Source: Nemertoderma westbladi
Lineage: Eukaryota; Xenacoelomorpha; Nemertodermatida; Nemertodermatidae
Length of the DNA stretch: 29,900 nucleotides
Direction of reading: 5' to 3'
NCBI GenBank assembly: GCA_032718475.1
Contig: JAUCBJ010003071.1
Span: 1-29,900, forward strand
Shown here: positions 1 to 8,290 of the stretch, one piece after another
Position numbering within the stretch: the stretch's first letter is position 1
How the letters are laid out: every line of letters begins with the position of its first letter
Notes under the pieces: model-generated
Told to the model about the DNA's origin: nothing
The model's database searches: none
Seen by the model: only the letters and a program-made list of their open reading frames with translations
Translations under genes and position numbers: made by a program

Positions 1-56
1 ATTAATGTTTCTACATCACAGTAAACCACAGTCAACCATCCATCTACGAATCTCAG

Positions 57-905
57 TTAATTCCTCGTCTCCACTGGTTTACCTCCACCGGAACTGTGAT
101 TCTTCGCGAGATACTCAGAATATTCCTGGTAGGGAGCGCGACTGAACGGTTCATCCTTCCACAGATCGGGCGTTAGATACGCGTAGGTCTTCCCGATAGC
201 CGCGTAAGTCGCCTTCGCGAAGTTACCCAGAGTCGCTGTCTGTCCGCAGGCCTGGGTGTAGCAGTCGTCTATACCCGCCATCTGCAACAACTTCTTGGGA
301 ACAGCGGCGGCTACTATCCCGGTTCCCTTGGGAGCAGGAATCAGTCGCACCATTACGCTGCCGCACTTACCGTTCACCTTACACGGGACCGTGTGCGGTT
401 TCCCGATGTTGTTTCCCCAGTAACCCCGTCGCACGGGGACCACGGACAACTTTGCGAGTATTATAGCGCCTCGTATAGCTGTGGCTACTTCCTTGGAGCA
501 TTTAACCCCGAGGCCAACATGCCCGTTGTAATCGCCAATAGCGACGAAGGCCTTGAACCTGGTCCGCTGCCCTGCGCGGGTTTGTTTCTGGACCGGCATG
601 ATCTTCAAAACTTCGTCTTTAAGAGCCGAACCGAGGAAGAAATCAATGATTTCAGCCTCCTTGATGGGCAATGAGTAGAGGTAGATCTCCTCCAGGGATT
701 TTATTTTGAGGTCCTTTACTAGACGACCTAGTTTAGTTAGCGGGATCCACTCTTTCTCTTCCTTCCCCCCTCGACCCCTTCCTCGGCCACGGCCACGCCC
801 TCTGCCGCGTCCGCGGCCGCGTCCGCGGTCTCCAAACCCGCCACGATCTCCCCCGAAGCCCCCTCGGAACCCACCCCGTCCACCGGCTGGTGCTGCGTCC
901 GCCAT
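57..905 (-). CDS. RpS2: 40S ribosomal protein S2 (uS5), intronless frame
   Basis: Encodes a 282-residue uS5 protein of the small ribosomal subunit, near the decoding and mRNA-entry region. Residues about 8-46 are an RG/RGG-rich tail (a run of RG dipeptides; in vertebrates this tail is a PRMT3 methylation target). Then comes [18 protein letters not shown] and the S5 N-terminal dsRBD-like domain from about 98, with the family signature [20 protein letters not shown]. The S5 C-terminal domain follows (about 180-252), with [10 protein letters not shown] and [11 protein letters not shown]. Length is close to the human protein (293). The ATG at 905 is followed by GCG and the family-typical MADAA start. 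The whole frame is a single exon without a stop or frameshift, whereas animal RpS2 genes usually carry introns. It is therefore either a native gene that lost introns or an intact retrocopy; no poly(A) relic is visible in the 56 bases left after the stop. Identity is certain, functional status likely. Confidence 0.96.
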   Translation of the reverse strand: MADAAPAGGRGGFRGGFGGDRGGFGDRGRGRGRGRGRGRGRGRGRGGKEEKEWIPLTKLGRLVKDLKIKSLEEIYLYSLPIKEAEIIDFFLGSALKDEVLKIMPVQKQTRAGQRTRFKAFVAIGDYNGHVGLGVKCSKEVATAIRGAIILAKLSVVPVRRGYWGNNIGKPHTVPCKVNGKCGSVMVRLIPAPKGTGIVAAAVPKKLLQMAGIDDCYTQACGQTATLGNFAKATYAAIGKTYAYLTPDLWKDEPFSRAPYQEYSEYLAKNHSSGGGKPVETRN

Positions 906-1200
906 ATGGTGAATAGGGAAGTAGAATGTTTATCGGTCAATACAGCTACTGAACTGGGAGTACCGGTAGTCTGGTAGTGCTGTAGTATTATAGATTGATT
1001 GAGAATATGTACCGGTACGTAGAGCTGTAGAAGGATGCAGGGATGTGAGTGGTGCGTGGAGTGGAGTGGACGTGCCTAGACTTCTCCAATCAGGAGGCCT
1101 ATTAACATCCTAATTCCAAGCAGGCTCTGATTGGACGATTAAAATAATTGAATATTCAACCAATAACACGTTCGTGGGGCCATCGCGCAGTGAGGCTTAG
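906..1200 (-). promoter_or_regulatory. Putative RpS2 5'UTR and promoter region
   Basis: Directly upstream of the RpS2 ATG, the minus strand carries a pyrimidine-rich stretch, CTACTTCCCTATTC (about 912-925), which could be the 5'TOP tract typical of ribosomal-protein mRNAs. CCAAT motifs occur on both strands: plus strand at about 1087 and 1161, minus strand at about 1128-1134 (GATTGG on plus). No convincing TATA box is visible, as expected for many ribosomal-protein genes. The assignment rests on position and these motifs only; transcription start is not known. Confidence 0.4.
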
Positions 1201-1813
1201 TTATTAGATACAGATTGCAATTCTATCCCAAAATCGTTACTTAAGAAATTTAAATAAATAAATAAGAAATTTAACCAAACCGCCTATAAGAATAAATCAA
1301 AGAAGAGAGGAAAGTTCCCCCTTGCTTCAACCCCCCTCTTAATCTGCACCAACCCAACCGCAAAGGAGCACAAAGGATTGATGAAAGGCAGAGGTATTAA
1401 CAGGAAATTAGTGTTTTAAAATAAATATATTTTTATGTGCGGAGGCAACCCAATTTGTAAAAATTATTAAAACTTACCTTATGCAGATAATATTGATACT
1501 GAAATATTAATTTATCATGTCAATGCCTCCAACGAAATAATTTAGCTAATATCTAAAGAATCACCATTAAATTCAGCCAAACATTGTGCAAGATAGAGCA
1601 AGCTCAGTGGAAGGATGATTGGAATGTTTCCCATCTCGGCAATATCAAGAATGCCAAGGAATGAGACTGGCATTTTAACTTAATTACGTTTAGATCAATT
1701 AAAAACACATTTCTTAAAGCAAATCTCTTGAACTAATTAAAAACTATAATGTAATGGGGTATGGGGAATGCAGTTATATAATTTTTAAGTATAATTATTT
1801 AAATCTTATACTA
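1201..1813. other. AT-rich intergenic DNA, no gene seen
   Basis: No open frame, RNA gene or clear repeat was recognised here. The stretch is AT-rich with short runs such as AAATAAATAAATAAG near 1250-1266. Confidence 0.5.
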
Positions 1814-1979
1814 GAATAACTATTTACATCATTGTGCGCAAAGTAGCACTTTGCAGCGTTATGACCCGAGTTTATTTATGTACCGAGCGAGCGCAGCGAG
1901 GAAGGTTTACATAAATTAACAAGGGTCTTTAACGCTGAAAAGTGACCTTTGCAAGCAATGATGTATGTAATTTTGTTAC
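1814..1979. repeat. MITE-like short TIR element (copy A)
   Basis: The left end (TATTTACATCATTGTGCGC, then AAAGTAGCACTTTGCAGCGTT) is matched in inverted, imperfect form by 1931-1979 (AACGCTGAAAAGTGACCTTT, then GCAAGCAATGATGTATGTAA). The middle holds CGAGCGAGCGCAGCGAGG near 1882-1900. Two more copies of the same terminal motif occur at 2878-2925 and 5333-5390, so this is a dispersed family. No coding capacity. A miniature inverted-repeat DNA transposon is the best reading; the superfamily is not determinable because target duplications are unclear. Confidence 0.55.
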
Positions 1980-2539
1980 ATTCTGTCAACTTATCAGCGT
2001 TCGGTATGTGAAGAAAGGATTTTATGGATACTCATTTATACATTTTAATCATGTACTATATTGAATATAAGTGAAATTTATTAACAGGTACACAGTATTA
2101 ATTATACATTTAAATCTAATTAAAGTTTATTGGAAGTTATCTCCTGCATGGATATGATAAATCATTAATCCATCTTGACTATTTATAGTCGACTGAAGCA
2201 AACTTAGTCACCGTTCAGTTTTACTGAACACTGTCGCCATTTTCTTTGGTCATTTTAGTGTCTTCTAATGGACGTTTCGCCATAATGGATTACAGTACAC
2301 GTTAAACAATTATTTACATACAGTAGCTAGTCCCGTCACTGCAAACTGGATAATAAAGCAGCAATCATTAACATAAATGGAAATAATACATTCTGGAATA
2401 CGGTAATTGAAGTTGTTTTCATGTTATTGATTACTTTGCAGCGTTTCCGTCCTATAGGCCGCAACGCTGCAAAGTAGTACTTTGCAGCGTTACGAGTAAT
2501 TCACCAGAACGCTGTTAAGTTGACATAATGTAACAAAAT
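1970..2539. repeat. 570-bp interval bounded by 35-bp inverted repeats, with internal hairpin
   Basis: 1970-2004 and the reverse complement of 2505-2539 match at about 32 of 35 positions (core TTTTGTTACATT...TGTCAACTTA), suggesting a non-autonomous TIR element. Inside it, 2432-2445 (TACTTTGCAGCGTT) pairs perfectly with 2463-2476, a 14-bp stem with a 17-base loop, and a third, direct copy of the same motif follows at 2478-2491. No open frame lies between the arms. Confidence 0.5.
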
Positions 2540-2877
2540 AATTAATATCCTTTAAGGAGGCAGGTTGAAATTGCTGTTTTTACCCTAATCAACTAATTTA
2601 ACTAATTAACTGCTATTATCTTAGCTTCTCGAAGGCCACACGGTAATCTTCAACTTGGAAAATTTCTAAACTTTGGCCAGACTACATGTGTACTAAGTTT
2701 GGTTAAATTTCATTAACATTTGGCTGATTTATTAACGTTTAAAATTGAAGACAACAGATCAACAGATGAACAGAACAACAGACACACCGATAGAGTTAGT
2801 GGTACCTGTATGCTAAGCTCGCTTACTTTTGTCGCTCGCCCCACAATGGGCTTGAATTAGGTGGTTCTAATGACAGT
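2540..2877. other. Intergenic stretch with a possible retroelement 3' tail
   Basis: No gene is seen. Around 2675-2800 the text TGTGTACTAAGTTTGGTTAA followed by AACAGATGAACAGAACAACAGACACACC resembles 3' ends of LINE-like elements common in invertebrate genomes (constant-looking AGTTTGGT motif followed by ACAGACA-type repeats). This is recognition from general experience only and is weak. Confidence 0.25.
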
Positions 2878-2925
2878 AATAATTAACTATTTACATACTT
2901 GTGTGTAAAGTAGCACTTACAGTGT
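2878..2925. repeat. Left half of a MITE-like element split by the LTR retrotransposon
   Basis: The sequence AACTATTTACATACTTGTG, then TGTAAAGTAGCACTTACAGTGT, matches the left end of the uninterrupted copy at 5340-5390. The copy continues beyond the LTR element at 5041 (AGTGTGATGATCCGAG), exactly as in the intact paralogue, so the LTR element inserted inside this repeat. Confidence 0.7.
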
Positions 2926-3420
2926 TGTTGTATTGTATGTAATGAAGATAATGTCTATTCGATGATAATACATTATAATATTCATTCTAAACTATACTTC
3001 AATATATATATTTGAATCACACAGAAGTTAGTTATTATACATTTATTATAGGAAGGGATCTAGGGGTCTTAACCTCGAGATATGAGATATTAAATTCCAG
3101 AAAAATTACGCGATTCCTAAATTTGTACACTTCCCGGTTAAAAAGTATGCATGTGATGGGACTAGTCCTACAATTGCGCCAATAAAAGATAAGTCATTTT
3201 CGGTAAAATGAACTTATCATTCGAGGTTAAGACCCCTAGATCCCTTCCTATAATAAATGTATAATAACAAACACCCCGAAAAATACAGCTTGCCAACACA
3301 TTGTTACTATCAATAATAAAGAAGTTAGTTAGTTTCATTCATTAGTAAAGCTAGTAACTATGGTTGTCATGCGACATCAAGCGGTTAATGTAAGAACTCT
3401 TTACATGACTAGGTATAACA
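2926..3420 (-). repeat. 3' LTR (left), interrupted by a foldback insertion
   Basis: It matches the right LTR over 2926-3034 and 3320-3420, the last 90 bases almost perfectly. The intervening 3035-3319 is absent from the other LTR. Without the insertion this LTR is about 210 bp; the right LTR is longer because of an expanded TTCAAATAT stretch. Immediately outside it on the minus-strand reading is the short purine run AGGGGTAA (3421-3428), a weak candidate polypurine tract. Confidence 0.88.
3023..3331. mobile_element. Foldback/MITE insertion with perfect 48-bp inverted repeats
   Basis: 3031-3078 and 3221-3268 are exact reverse complements over 48 bases (core GGAAGGGATCTAGGGGTCTT). The insertion relative to the other LTR is about 285 bp and is bordered by the 12-bp direct repeat AGAAGTTAGTTA at 3023-3034 and 3320-3331, which occurs once in the intact LTR, so it may be a target duplication. 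About 50 bases (3269-3319) lie outside the right arm but inside the insertion, so either the element is asymmetric or two events occurred. Perfect arms imply a recent insertion or hairpin-templated correction. No coding capacity. Confidence 0.75.
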
Positions 3421-3506
3421 TTACCCCTGGGTTATATAATTGTGTTTACAACATAAGATGTAACAAGTAAATATAATATGATTATCTATTCAAGCAGGTC
3501 ATACAA

Positions 3507-4655
3507 CTAAATAGTTTTCACTACATTTAGAAATGAACAGTATAATTGCTTTCCACTTCTAAGAGTCTTAGTTATGGTGGTTTGACTAGAGGCGGACGTT
3601 ATAATGTTCATTGGTGCGTCGGTTATTACTGAAGCGGTGGTTTCTCTATTAGGTGTATTCGTATTAGGTGTATTAGGTATTACTACACCTTCCTGTCTAA
3701 CATCATCTCCCGTTTCTCTTTCCCTAATTCGTGATTCTTTCATGGGTGACCTTCATGGGTGACCACGGTGTATTACGATAGCGTAATTGATTGATATTAC
3801 GTCTTATCTCAATATCGCCAACGCTTACTTTGTATACCCTTGATCCAATCTTGGAGACTATTTTTCCCACAAACCATTTTTCTATCACTTCACCTCTCCC
3901 TGGGCGCGAGTAATTCTTAACCCAAACTGCATCATTTATGTCAAATTTTCCCTTTGATGATTTTGTTTCTAACTTTACCGGGTATTGTAATAAACGATGT
4001 ATCCTTGTCTTCACAGGTGCATTCAATAACTTTTGGTTGGGTTTACACCCCGTAGTCGTGTAAAGTGAATTTCTATCCTGCATTAGAAATAACGCTAACT
4101 CGATCTTGTATTGAATATCCATCTTGTTTTTTCAAAGAATTCTTTATCGTTTGAACCATTCTTTCTGCTGCTCCATTTGAAGTAGGTGAATAAACAGCAG
4201 AGGTCCAATGTGTAATACCATTACTTGTGAAAAATACTTCTATTTCATGAGAAATAAATTGTGGTCCATTATCTGTAAATACGATTTCTGGTATTCCTGT
4301 AAAAGCAAATATATTGCGCAATTGTGTGATAACTGCGTTGGATGTTGTGGATTTCATGACTCGTACATCCTTCCGTCCACTGTAAACATCAATTAATCCT
4401 ATTAATTGATTTCCTTCCAATTCTGCGAGATCCACATGAACTCTTTGAAATGGTTCTTCAAAAATATCTGTAGGAAATAGTATATCCGACAGTAGATCTA
4501 GTGTAGCTAGTCCACAGTTCGCGATAAACATAATGCGTCTCTGCTTGAGTAATGTCTTCTGCATTCATTAATGTCCCATCGGAGCGTTTCCATGTAGTAG
4601 TCTTCAATATTGTACGAAACATTAAAAGATATGTTTCCCATCGATCAGTTTCCAC
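3507..4655 (-). pseudogene. Broken integrase region of the LTR retrotransposon pol gene
   Basis: Minus-strand frames that overlap and switch register show an integrase. Frame 4564-4073 holds the catalytic core: RVHVDL with the first Asp, FTDNGPQF with the second Asp, and NGAAERMVQTIK with the Glu 35 residues later, the D,D-35-E pattern. Frame 4122-3724 holds the C-terminal part (RNSLYTTTGCKPNQKLL, VWVKNY, RRNINQLRYRN), characteristic of Ty3/Gypsy elements. 4655-4458 covers part of the region before the core in another frame, and 3743-3507 the low-complexity pol tail. At least three register changes are present; one coincides with a 13-bp tandem duplication (TTCATGGGTGACC twice, 3739-3764). 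Reverse transcriptase and gag are not in the element. Confidence 0.85.
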
Positions 4656-4785
4656 ATTGAAAGGTTTACATACAGTACATTTGTATATTTAGTTCCAGTT
4701 GTGTTCGTAACACCTTGTAACGCCATTACATTATCAAATTCAATGTAAATGAAAATAAAAAATGTAATGTATGTAATGTGCCGCA

Positions 4786-4805
4786 TTGCGTACTCGCAGC
4801 GCCAA
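4786..4805 (-). other. Candidate primer-binding site next to the 5' LTR
   Basis: Reading the minus strand, the bases right after the 5' LTR are TTGGCGCTGCGAGTACG. TGG one base inside the LTR edge is the normal start of a tRNA primer-binding site (complement of the tRNA 3' CCA). I do not identify the tRNA. Confidence 0.4.
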
Positions 4806-5040
4806 TGTTGTATTGTATGTAAAGAAGATAAATGTCTATTCGATGATAATACATTATAATATTCATTCTAAACTATACTTCAATATCATATTCAAATATT
4901 CAAATATATATTCAAATATATTATATATTTGAATCACACAGAAGTTAGTTAGTTTCATTCATTGGTAAAGCTAGTAACTATGGTTGTCATGCGACATCAA
5001 GCGGTTAATGTAAGAACTCTTTACATGACTAGGTATAACA
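4806..5040 (-). repeat. 5' LTR (right) of the retrotransposon
   Basis: This uninterrupted LTR copy begins TGTTGTATTG and ends TATAACA. Its middle (about 4885-4940) has an AT-rich TTCAAATAT expansion lacking in the left copy. The last 90 bases are nearly identical to the left LTR, with ATTGGTAAAG against ATTAGTAAAG as one visible difference. Confidence 0.9.
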
Positions 5041-5110
5041 AGTGTGATGATCCGAGTGGCTTTGTTACACGAACGAACGTTAGTGAATGAGTGAAAATAG
5101 AGCCACTTAT
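5041..5110. repeat. Right-hand continuation of the split MITE-like element
   Basis: GTGATGATCCGAGTGGCTTT, then GTTACACGAACGAACG and a run ending GAGTGAAAATAGAGCCAC, closely follows the same part of the intact copy at 5388-5445. It joins 2925 once the LTR element and one AGTGT copy are removed. Confidence 0.65.
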
Positions 5111-5129
5111 TGTTTACTAATTTCCACCT

Positions 5130-5218
5130 ATTGTTTACGTGGTAACCCATGACGGCGTTAAGTTACGCCCCCTTAGTGGACATTACTTAACGTCGCCATG
5201 CGTCGTCACGTAAACAAT
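5130..5218. repeat. Inverted repeat, 34-bp imperfect arms
   Basis: 5130-5163 (ATTGTTTACGTGGTAACCCA, then TGACGGCGTTAAGT) is matched in reverse complement by 5185-5218 with a few mismatches, loop about 21 bases. A single related half occurs at about 5758-5785 (TTATGTGGTAACCATGACGG), so the arm is part of a dispersed family. Confidence 0.55.
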
Positions 5219-5332
5219 ATCACCAAATACAATACTAAATGTTCAGGCCAACACAATGCTGTAATGTCCTCTAAAGTTGTAAAGTGCTAAATAACAACTC
5301 GCTGTTAATACAAACGGCGTTGAGTAATGTTG

Positions 5333-5519
5333 CAATTTTGGAATAATAACTATTTACATACTTGTGAGTAAAGTAGCACTTTACAGTGTGATGATCCGAG
5401 TGCTTTGTTACAGGAACGAACGCAGTGAGTGAGTGAAAATAAAGCCACGAGGATCAGAAAACTGTAAAGTACTTTGCAACAAGTATGTACGTACTGTATG
5501 TAGTTTTATTCCAAAATTG
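5333..5519. repeat. MITE-like TIR element, intact copy
   Basis: It starts CAATTTTGGAATAATAACTA and ends TAGTTTTATTCCAAAATTG, with inner arms TACATACTTGTG against CAACAAGTATGTACG and AAAGTAGCACTTTACAG against CTGTAAAGTACTTTGC. Length is 187 bp with no frame. The centre (GAACGAACGCAGTGAGTGAG) parallels the centre of copy A. This copy serves as the unoccupied reference for the LTR insertion site. Confidence 0.65.
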
Positions 5520-6639
5520 TATCATTATTAAGAAATGATTGTATATAAGTGATATAAACTGCACAGATTAAATTTGTTGCTGTATAAATAAATGTAAAAA
5601 TGGCATAAATTATGTTATAAAAAATAAATAAGTTAGCTTATATTCATGGTGGCGTTTGGAGCCATGTTAATAGAAAAACTACGGGTTATTAATAGCTACC
5701 GGTAGGTAATGCAGTAGGCATATCTGGCTGTCAGGCAATTAATAATAAATACCAACTGTTATTTATGTGGTAACCATGACGGCGTGACTGTAAAGTCGCT
5801 CTGTTGAGACATTACCGGTTACAATTTTGGAATAAAAGCCATTAGCCTAGGTGACTGCTAATTTCTTGTAGAAGTGACTAGGCAACAATAATTTATTGAT
5901 AGGCCTACTGTTTCTGGAATATTAATCATCGTACCTTAAGGCATCCTAATGTGTTAATTGCCTAATACAATCGCGGCGCAATAAAGTACTGTAGTCTATT
6001 ATGTATTTTTGAGTTTTCAAAAATAGGTATGTTGTATAACTAGCAAAATGTAAATTTCTATAAATTTCCAGTTACCGGTACTGAAATATTGTTTTGTCTC
6101 TGAGTTCCATATGTCCAACCAATCTGAGTTCCGTATGAGATCCATCTATTTAAATATCTTACAAATGGCGTCTAGTTAAAATTGACGCCATTAATCAACC
6201 GACACCGCGATTTCTTTATAAATTTCGTAATTCACAAACCTAAAATATATTCAGGAGAACCTATAAGATAGTTTTTTATTGTTTAATGAAAGTTTTAAAG
6301 TACTGTAGCTACATATCAAATAATAATTTACTAGCTAGTCGAATAAATGTAATCAAAATACCGTCTTTTTAATCCTCAACCTAGTTTGTGGTTGAAAACA
6401 ATAGCATTTTTTGGGAGTTAAAATATTGACAAATTGGGGAGACATAGGGAACCGTACCCTTTGGAACCTTTGCAGCTAGTAGAAGTCCTACCACTTTATC
6501 CGTTCTTATACAGCAAGAAATTCGTTGAGTAGTGCGGGGCTTTCTATGTAGAGAGAAATGTATACCAGTATTATTGATGTTTAAGGAGTTTTTTAGAATT
6601 CGATCCTCGAGGTAGTCAAGTCTCCATTACTCACACAGT
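5520..6639. other. AT-rich intergenic DNA upstream of the TRAF frame
   Basis: No gene is recognised. It includes a second GTGGTAACCATGACGGCG half-repeat near 5768 and another CAATTTTGGAATAAAA end near 5822, both fragments of the neighbouring short-element families. No clear promoter motif was identified before the ATG at 6640. Confidence 0.45.
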
Positions 6640-7947
6640 ATGTCTTCAGAGGACGAAATTCCATATTCGAAAGCCGGTGTCCCCACCAATTGTATCTGCG
6701 TCTTTTGCAAGAAAATTTGCAAAACTGCATGTAAGGCGGAATGCGGAGAAATATTTTGCGAGGGATGCCTCAAAAACTACTTCGATAACTTTAGCGAAAG
6801 CATGCTTCCCTGCCCTGGTTGTGATGTGACGATTACTAGAGGAAAACGCGAACATAGAGTAGAAAAGGAGATTCAATCTCTTATATTGCAATGCAAAAAC
6901 AGTGACAAAGGTTGTACTTTCTCTGGGAATATCCATGAAATTACTGAACATTACAAGATCTGTGACCTGAGGCCTATACAATGTCCTCTTGGGTGTGGAT
7001 TCTCGATTGTAAAGAGAGAATTGTGGATACACAAATCGAAATGTCAGTATGTACCTGCTGGCTGCTACTATTGTTATGGTCATGATTCACCCATGAGGGT
7101 GATTGAGATGGAGAAACACAGTGAAATATGCCCTCAGTATCCTATTAATTGCCCAAATAGATGTGGTGTAATTAGATTTCCCAGGAAAAATTTGAGGGCC
7201 CATCTTGCCGCCTGTCAGTTAACTAAGACACCGTGTGAATACAAAGCAGTTGGTTGTGAGTTTACCGGTACGGTAACCGAAATGAATAATCATCTGGTGG
7301 GGATGGTGGATGAACACCAAGCTATGATTACCAATAAGTTTTATTTTATGTCGATTCCATTGGATTTCGTATCTACCAGTCAAGCCAATCTTGAAACTAG
7401 AGTTGATCATGTGACGGAGAAGCTCGAACTATTAACTGAAGAGGTCCGAAGAAATTTTTCAAGTTTTTCAACATATTTAGACAGCTGCGTGAAGTTTGCT
7501 GAGTTAGGGATCGTGTCTGAGCAGATCAAGTCTGAGCAGATCATGTCTGATCAGTTAACAAATATGGAGAGGCAATTATCTAAGCAATGCGCTCAGATAA
7601 AAGTACTAGAAAAACGTTCCACTAGCGGAGTTTTTGTAATGACGTTAACGGATTTCCAAAAAAAGCTTTTGCCTGAAGCGAAAAATGAAACAGTTTCGAT
7701 TATTTTTTCCGAACCTTTTTATACATCTATGTACGGATATAGAATGTGTGTAAGGCTTTACCCCAATGGTGACGGTGCTGGGAAAGGTACTCATCTCTCT
7801 GTGTATATCGTGTTGATGAAAGGCGAGTACGATAACATATTACGCTGGCCATTTAAACAAAAATTTAGTTTCAGTTTGATGGACCAAGGCAAGCAAAGGA
7901 GACATCTCCAAGACATGTTTATTCCTGATGGTCACAGCTCGAGTTAA
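6640..7947 (+). CDS. TRAF-family adaptor-like frame, MATH domain truncated; possibly a retro-pseudogene
   Basis: A single-exon 435-codon frame with TRAF architecture. A RING-like segment (about 18-62: C20-F-C23, C35, C40-x2-C43, C58-P-G-C61) is followed by TRAF-type zinc fingers with repeated Cys/His pairs (about 85-225), a heptad-like region (about 265-335) and the start of the TRAF-C/MATH domain (SEPFYTSMYGYRMCVRLYPN, NGDGAGKGTHLS, then a WPF...SLMDQ segment). TRAFs link TNF/Toll/IL-1-type receptors to NF-kB and JNK signalling in the cytoplasm. The usual RING CGHxFC reads CGEIFC, so a zinc-ligand His is Glu, which would weaken or abolish E3 activity. The frame stops in PDGHSSS, before the last MATH strands, whose relic follows in another frame. 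Residues near 294-308 contain a 15-bp tandem repeat (SEQIK/SEQIM). The ATG has A at -3. The family is clear; function is doubtful because the frame is intronless and truncated. Confidence 0.85.
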   Translation: MSSEDEIPYSKAGVPTNCICVFCKKICKTACKAECGEIFCEGCLKNYFDNFSESMLPCPGCDVTITRGKREHRVEKEIQSLILQCKNSDKGCTFSGNIHEITEHYKICDLRPIQCPLGCGFSIVKRELWIHKSKCQYVPAGCYYCYGHDSPMRVIEMEKHSEICPQYPINCPNRCGVIRFPRKNLRAHLAACQLTKTPCEYKAVGCEFTGTVTEMNNHLVGMVDEHQAMITNKFYFMSIPLDFVSTSQANLETRVDHVTEKLELLTEEVRRNFSSFSTYLDSCVKFAELGIVSEQIKSEQIMSDQLTNMERQLSKQCAQIKVLEKRSTSGVFVMTLTDFQKKLLPEAKNETVSIIFSEPFYTSMYGYRMCVRLYPNGDGAGKGTHLSVYIVLMKGEYDNILRWPFKQKFSFSLMDQGKQRRHLQDMFIPDGHSSS

Positions 7948-8057
7948 AGCAGGACCAATCAGAGACAAAAGTTGATATACTGTAGAAATTTGTGCTTCCA
8001 AACCCCATGCGATGTCGGCGCGGCACTTCAATTGAAAAGGATACAATCAATAAATAA
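7944..8057 (+). pseudogene. Frame-shifted relic of the TRAF MATH C-terminus
   Basis: In the frame one base back from the TRAF frame, translation gives DQSETKVDIL, a stop at 7983-7985, then KFVLPNPMRCRRGTSIEKDT, which resembles the ending of TRAF-C domains (a FVPHSEL-like segment followed by a KDDT-like segment). This suggests a one-base register change near 7944 plus a nonsense change removed about 35 residues from the ancestral protein. It is homology by eye only. Confidence 0.55.
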
Positions 8058-8128
8058 GTACATAGGAGGATGTGAGTGGAGTGGATGTTTAAACTGAAAC
8101 GCAACAGAGAAAATACGAATATGTAAAC

Positions 8129-8183
8129 TTAACAAAATCCTATTTATTGTATAAAATTTAAACAATAAATAGTATTTTGTTAA
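8129..8183. repeat. 22-bp near-perfect hairpin
   Basis: 8129-8150 (TTAACAAAATCCTATTTATT, GT) pairs with 8162-8183 with one mismatch and an 11-base loop. It is AT-rich and could be a tiny palindromic element or a cruciform; it lies about 70 bases past the TRAF tail relic. Confidence 0.6.
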
Positions 8184-8290
8184 AATTAATTATTATTTAC
8201 TTTTAATATTAAGACTTCATGTGCCAGATGTCAATCAGGAAGAAAGGATTATAAACAATAATATGAAAAGATGCTTAAGATATTTCTAAA

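Larger units (their letters stand above)
2921..5045 (-). mobile_element. Internally deleted Ty3/Gypsy-like LTR retrotransposon with AGTGT target duplication
   Basis: Two direct repeats (2926-3420 and 4806-5040) both begin TGTTGTATTGTATGT and end AGGTATAACA, that is TG...CA. They are flanked by AGTGT at 2921-2925 and 5041-5045, a 5-bp target-site duplication as made by Ty3/Gypsy and retroviral integrases. Integrase remnants lie on the minus strand, so the 5' LTR is the right-hand one. Only about 1.4 kb separates the LTRs: gag, protease, reverse transcriptase and RNase H are absent and the integrase is frameshifted, so the copy is dead. An empty-site relative at 5385-5400 confirms the boundaries. 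Confidence 0.9.

Noticed and set aside
393-940. Plus-strand and alternative minus-strand frames over RpS2
   Set aside because: Shadows of the RpS2 frame; the proline/arginine-rich one is the complement of the RG repeat.
1031-1136. Possible duplication shared with 8058-8760
   Set aside because: Only short matches (GATGTGAGTGG and AGGCTCTGATTGG) in different spacing; too little to call.
6646-7410. Minus-strand frames over the TRAF frame
   Set aside because: Antisense shadows with no recognisable domains, whereas the plus frame shows a full ordered domain set.
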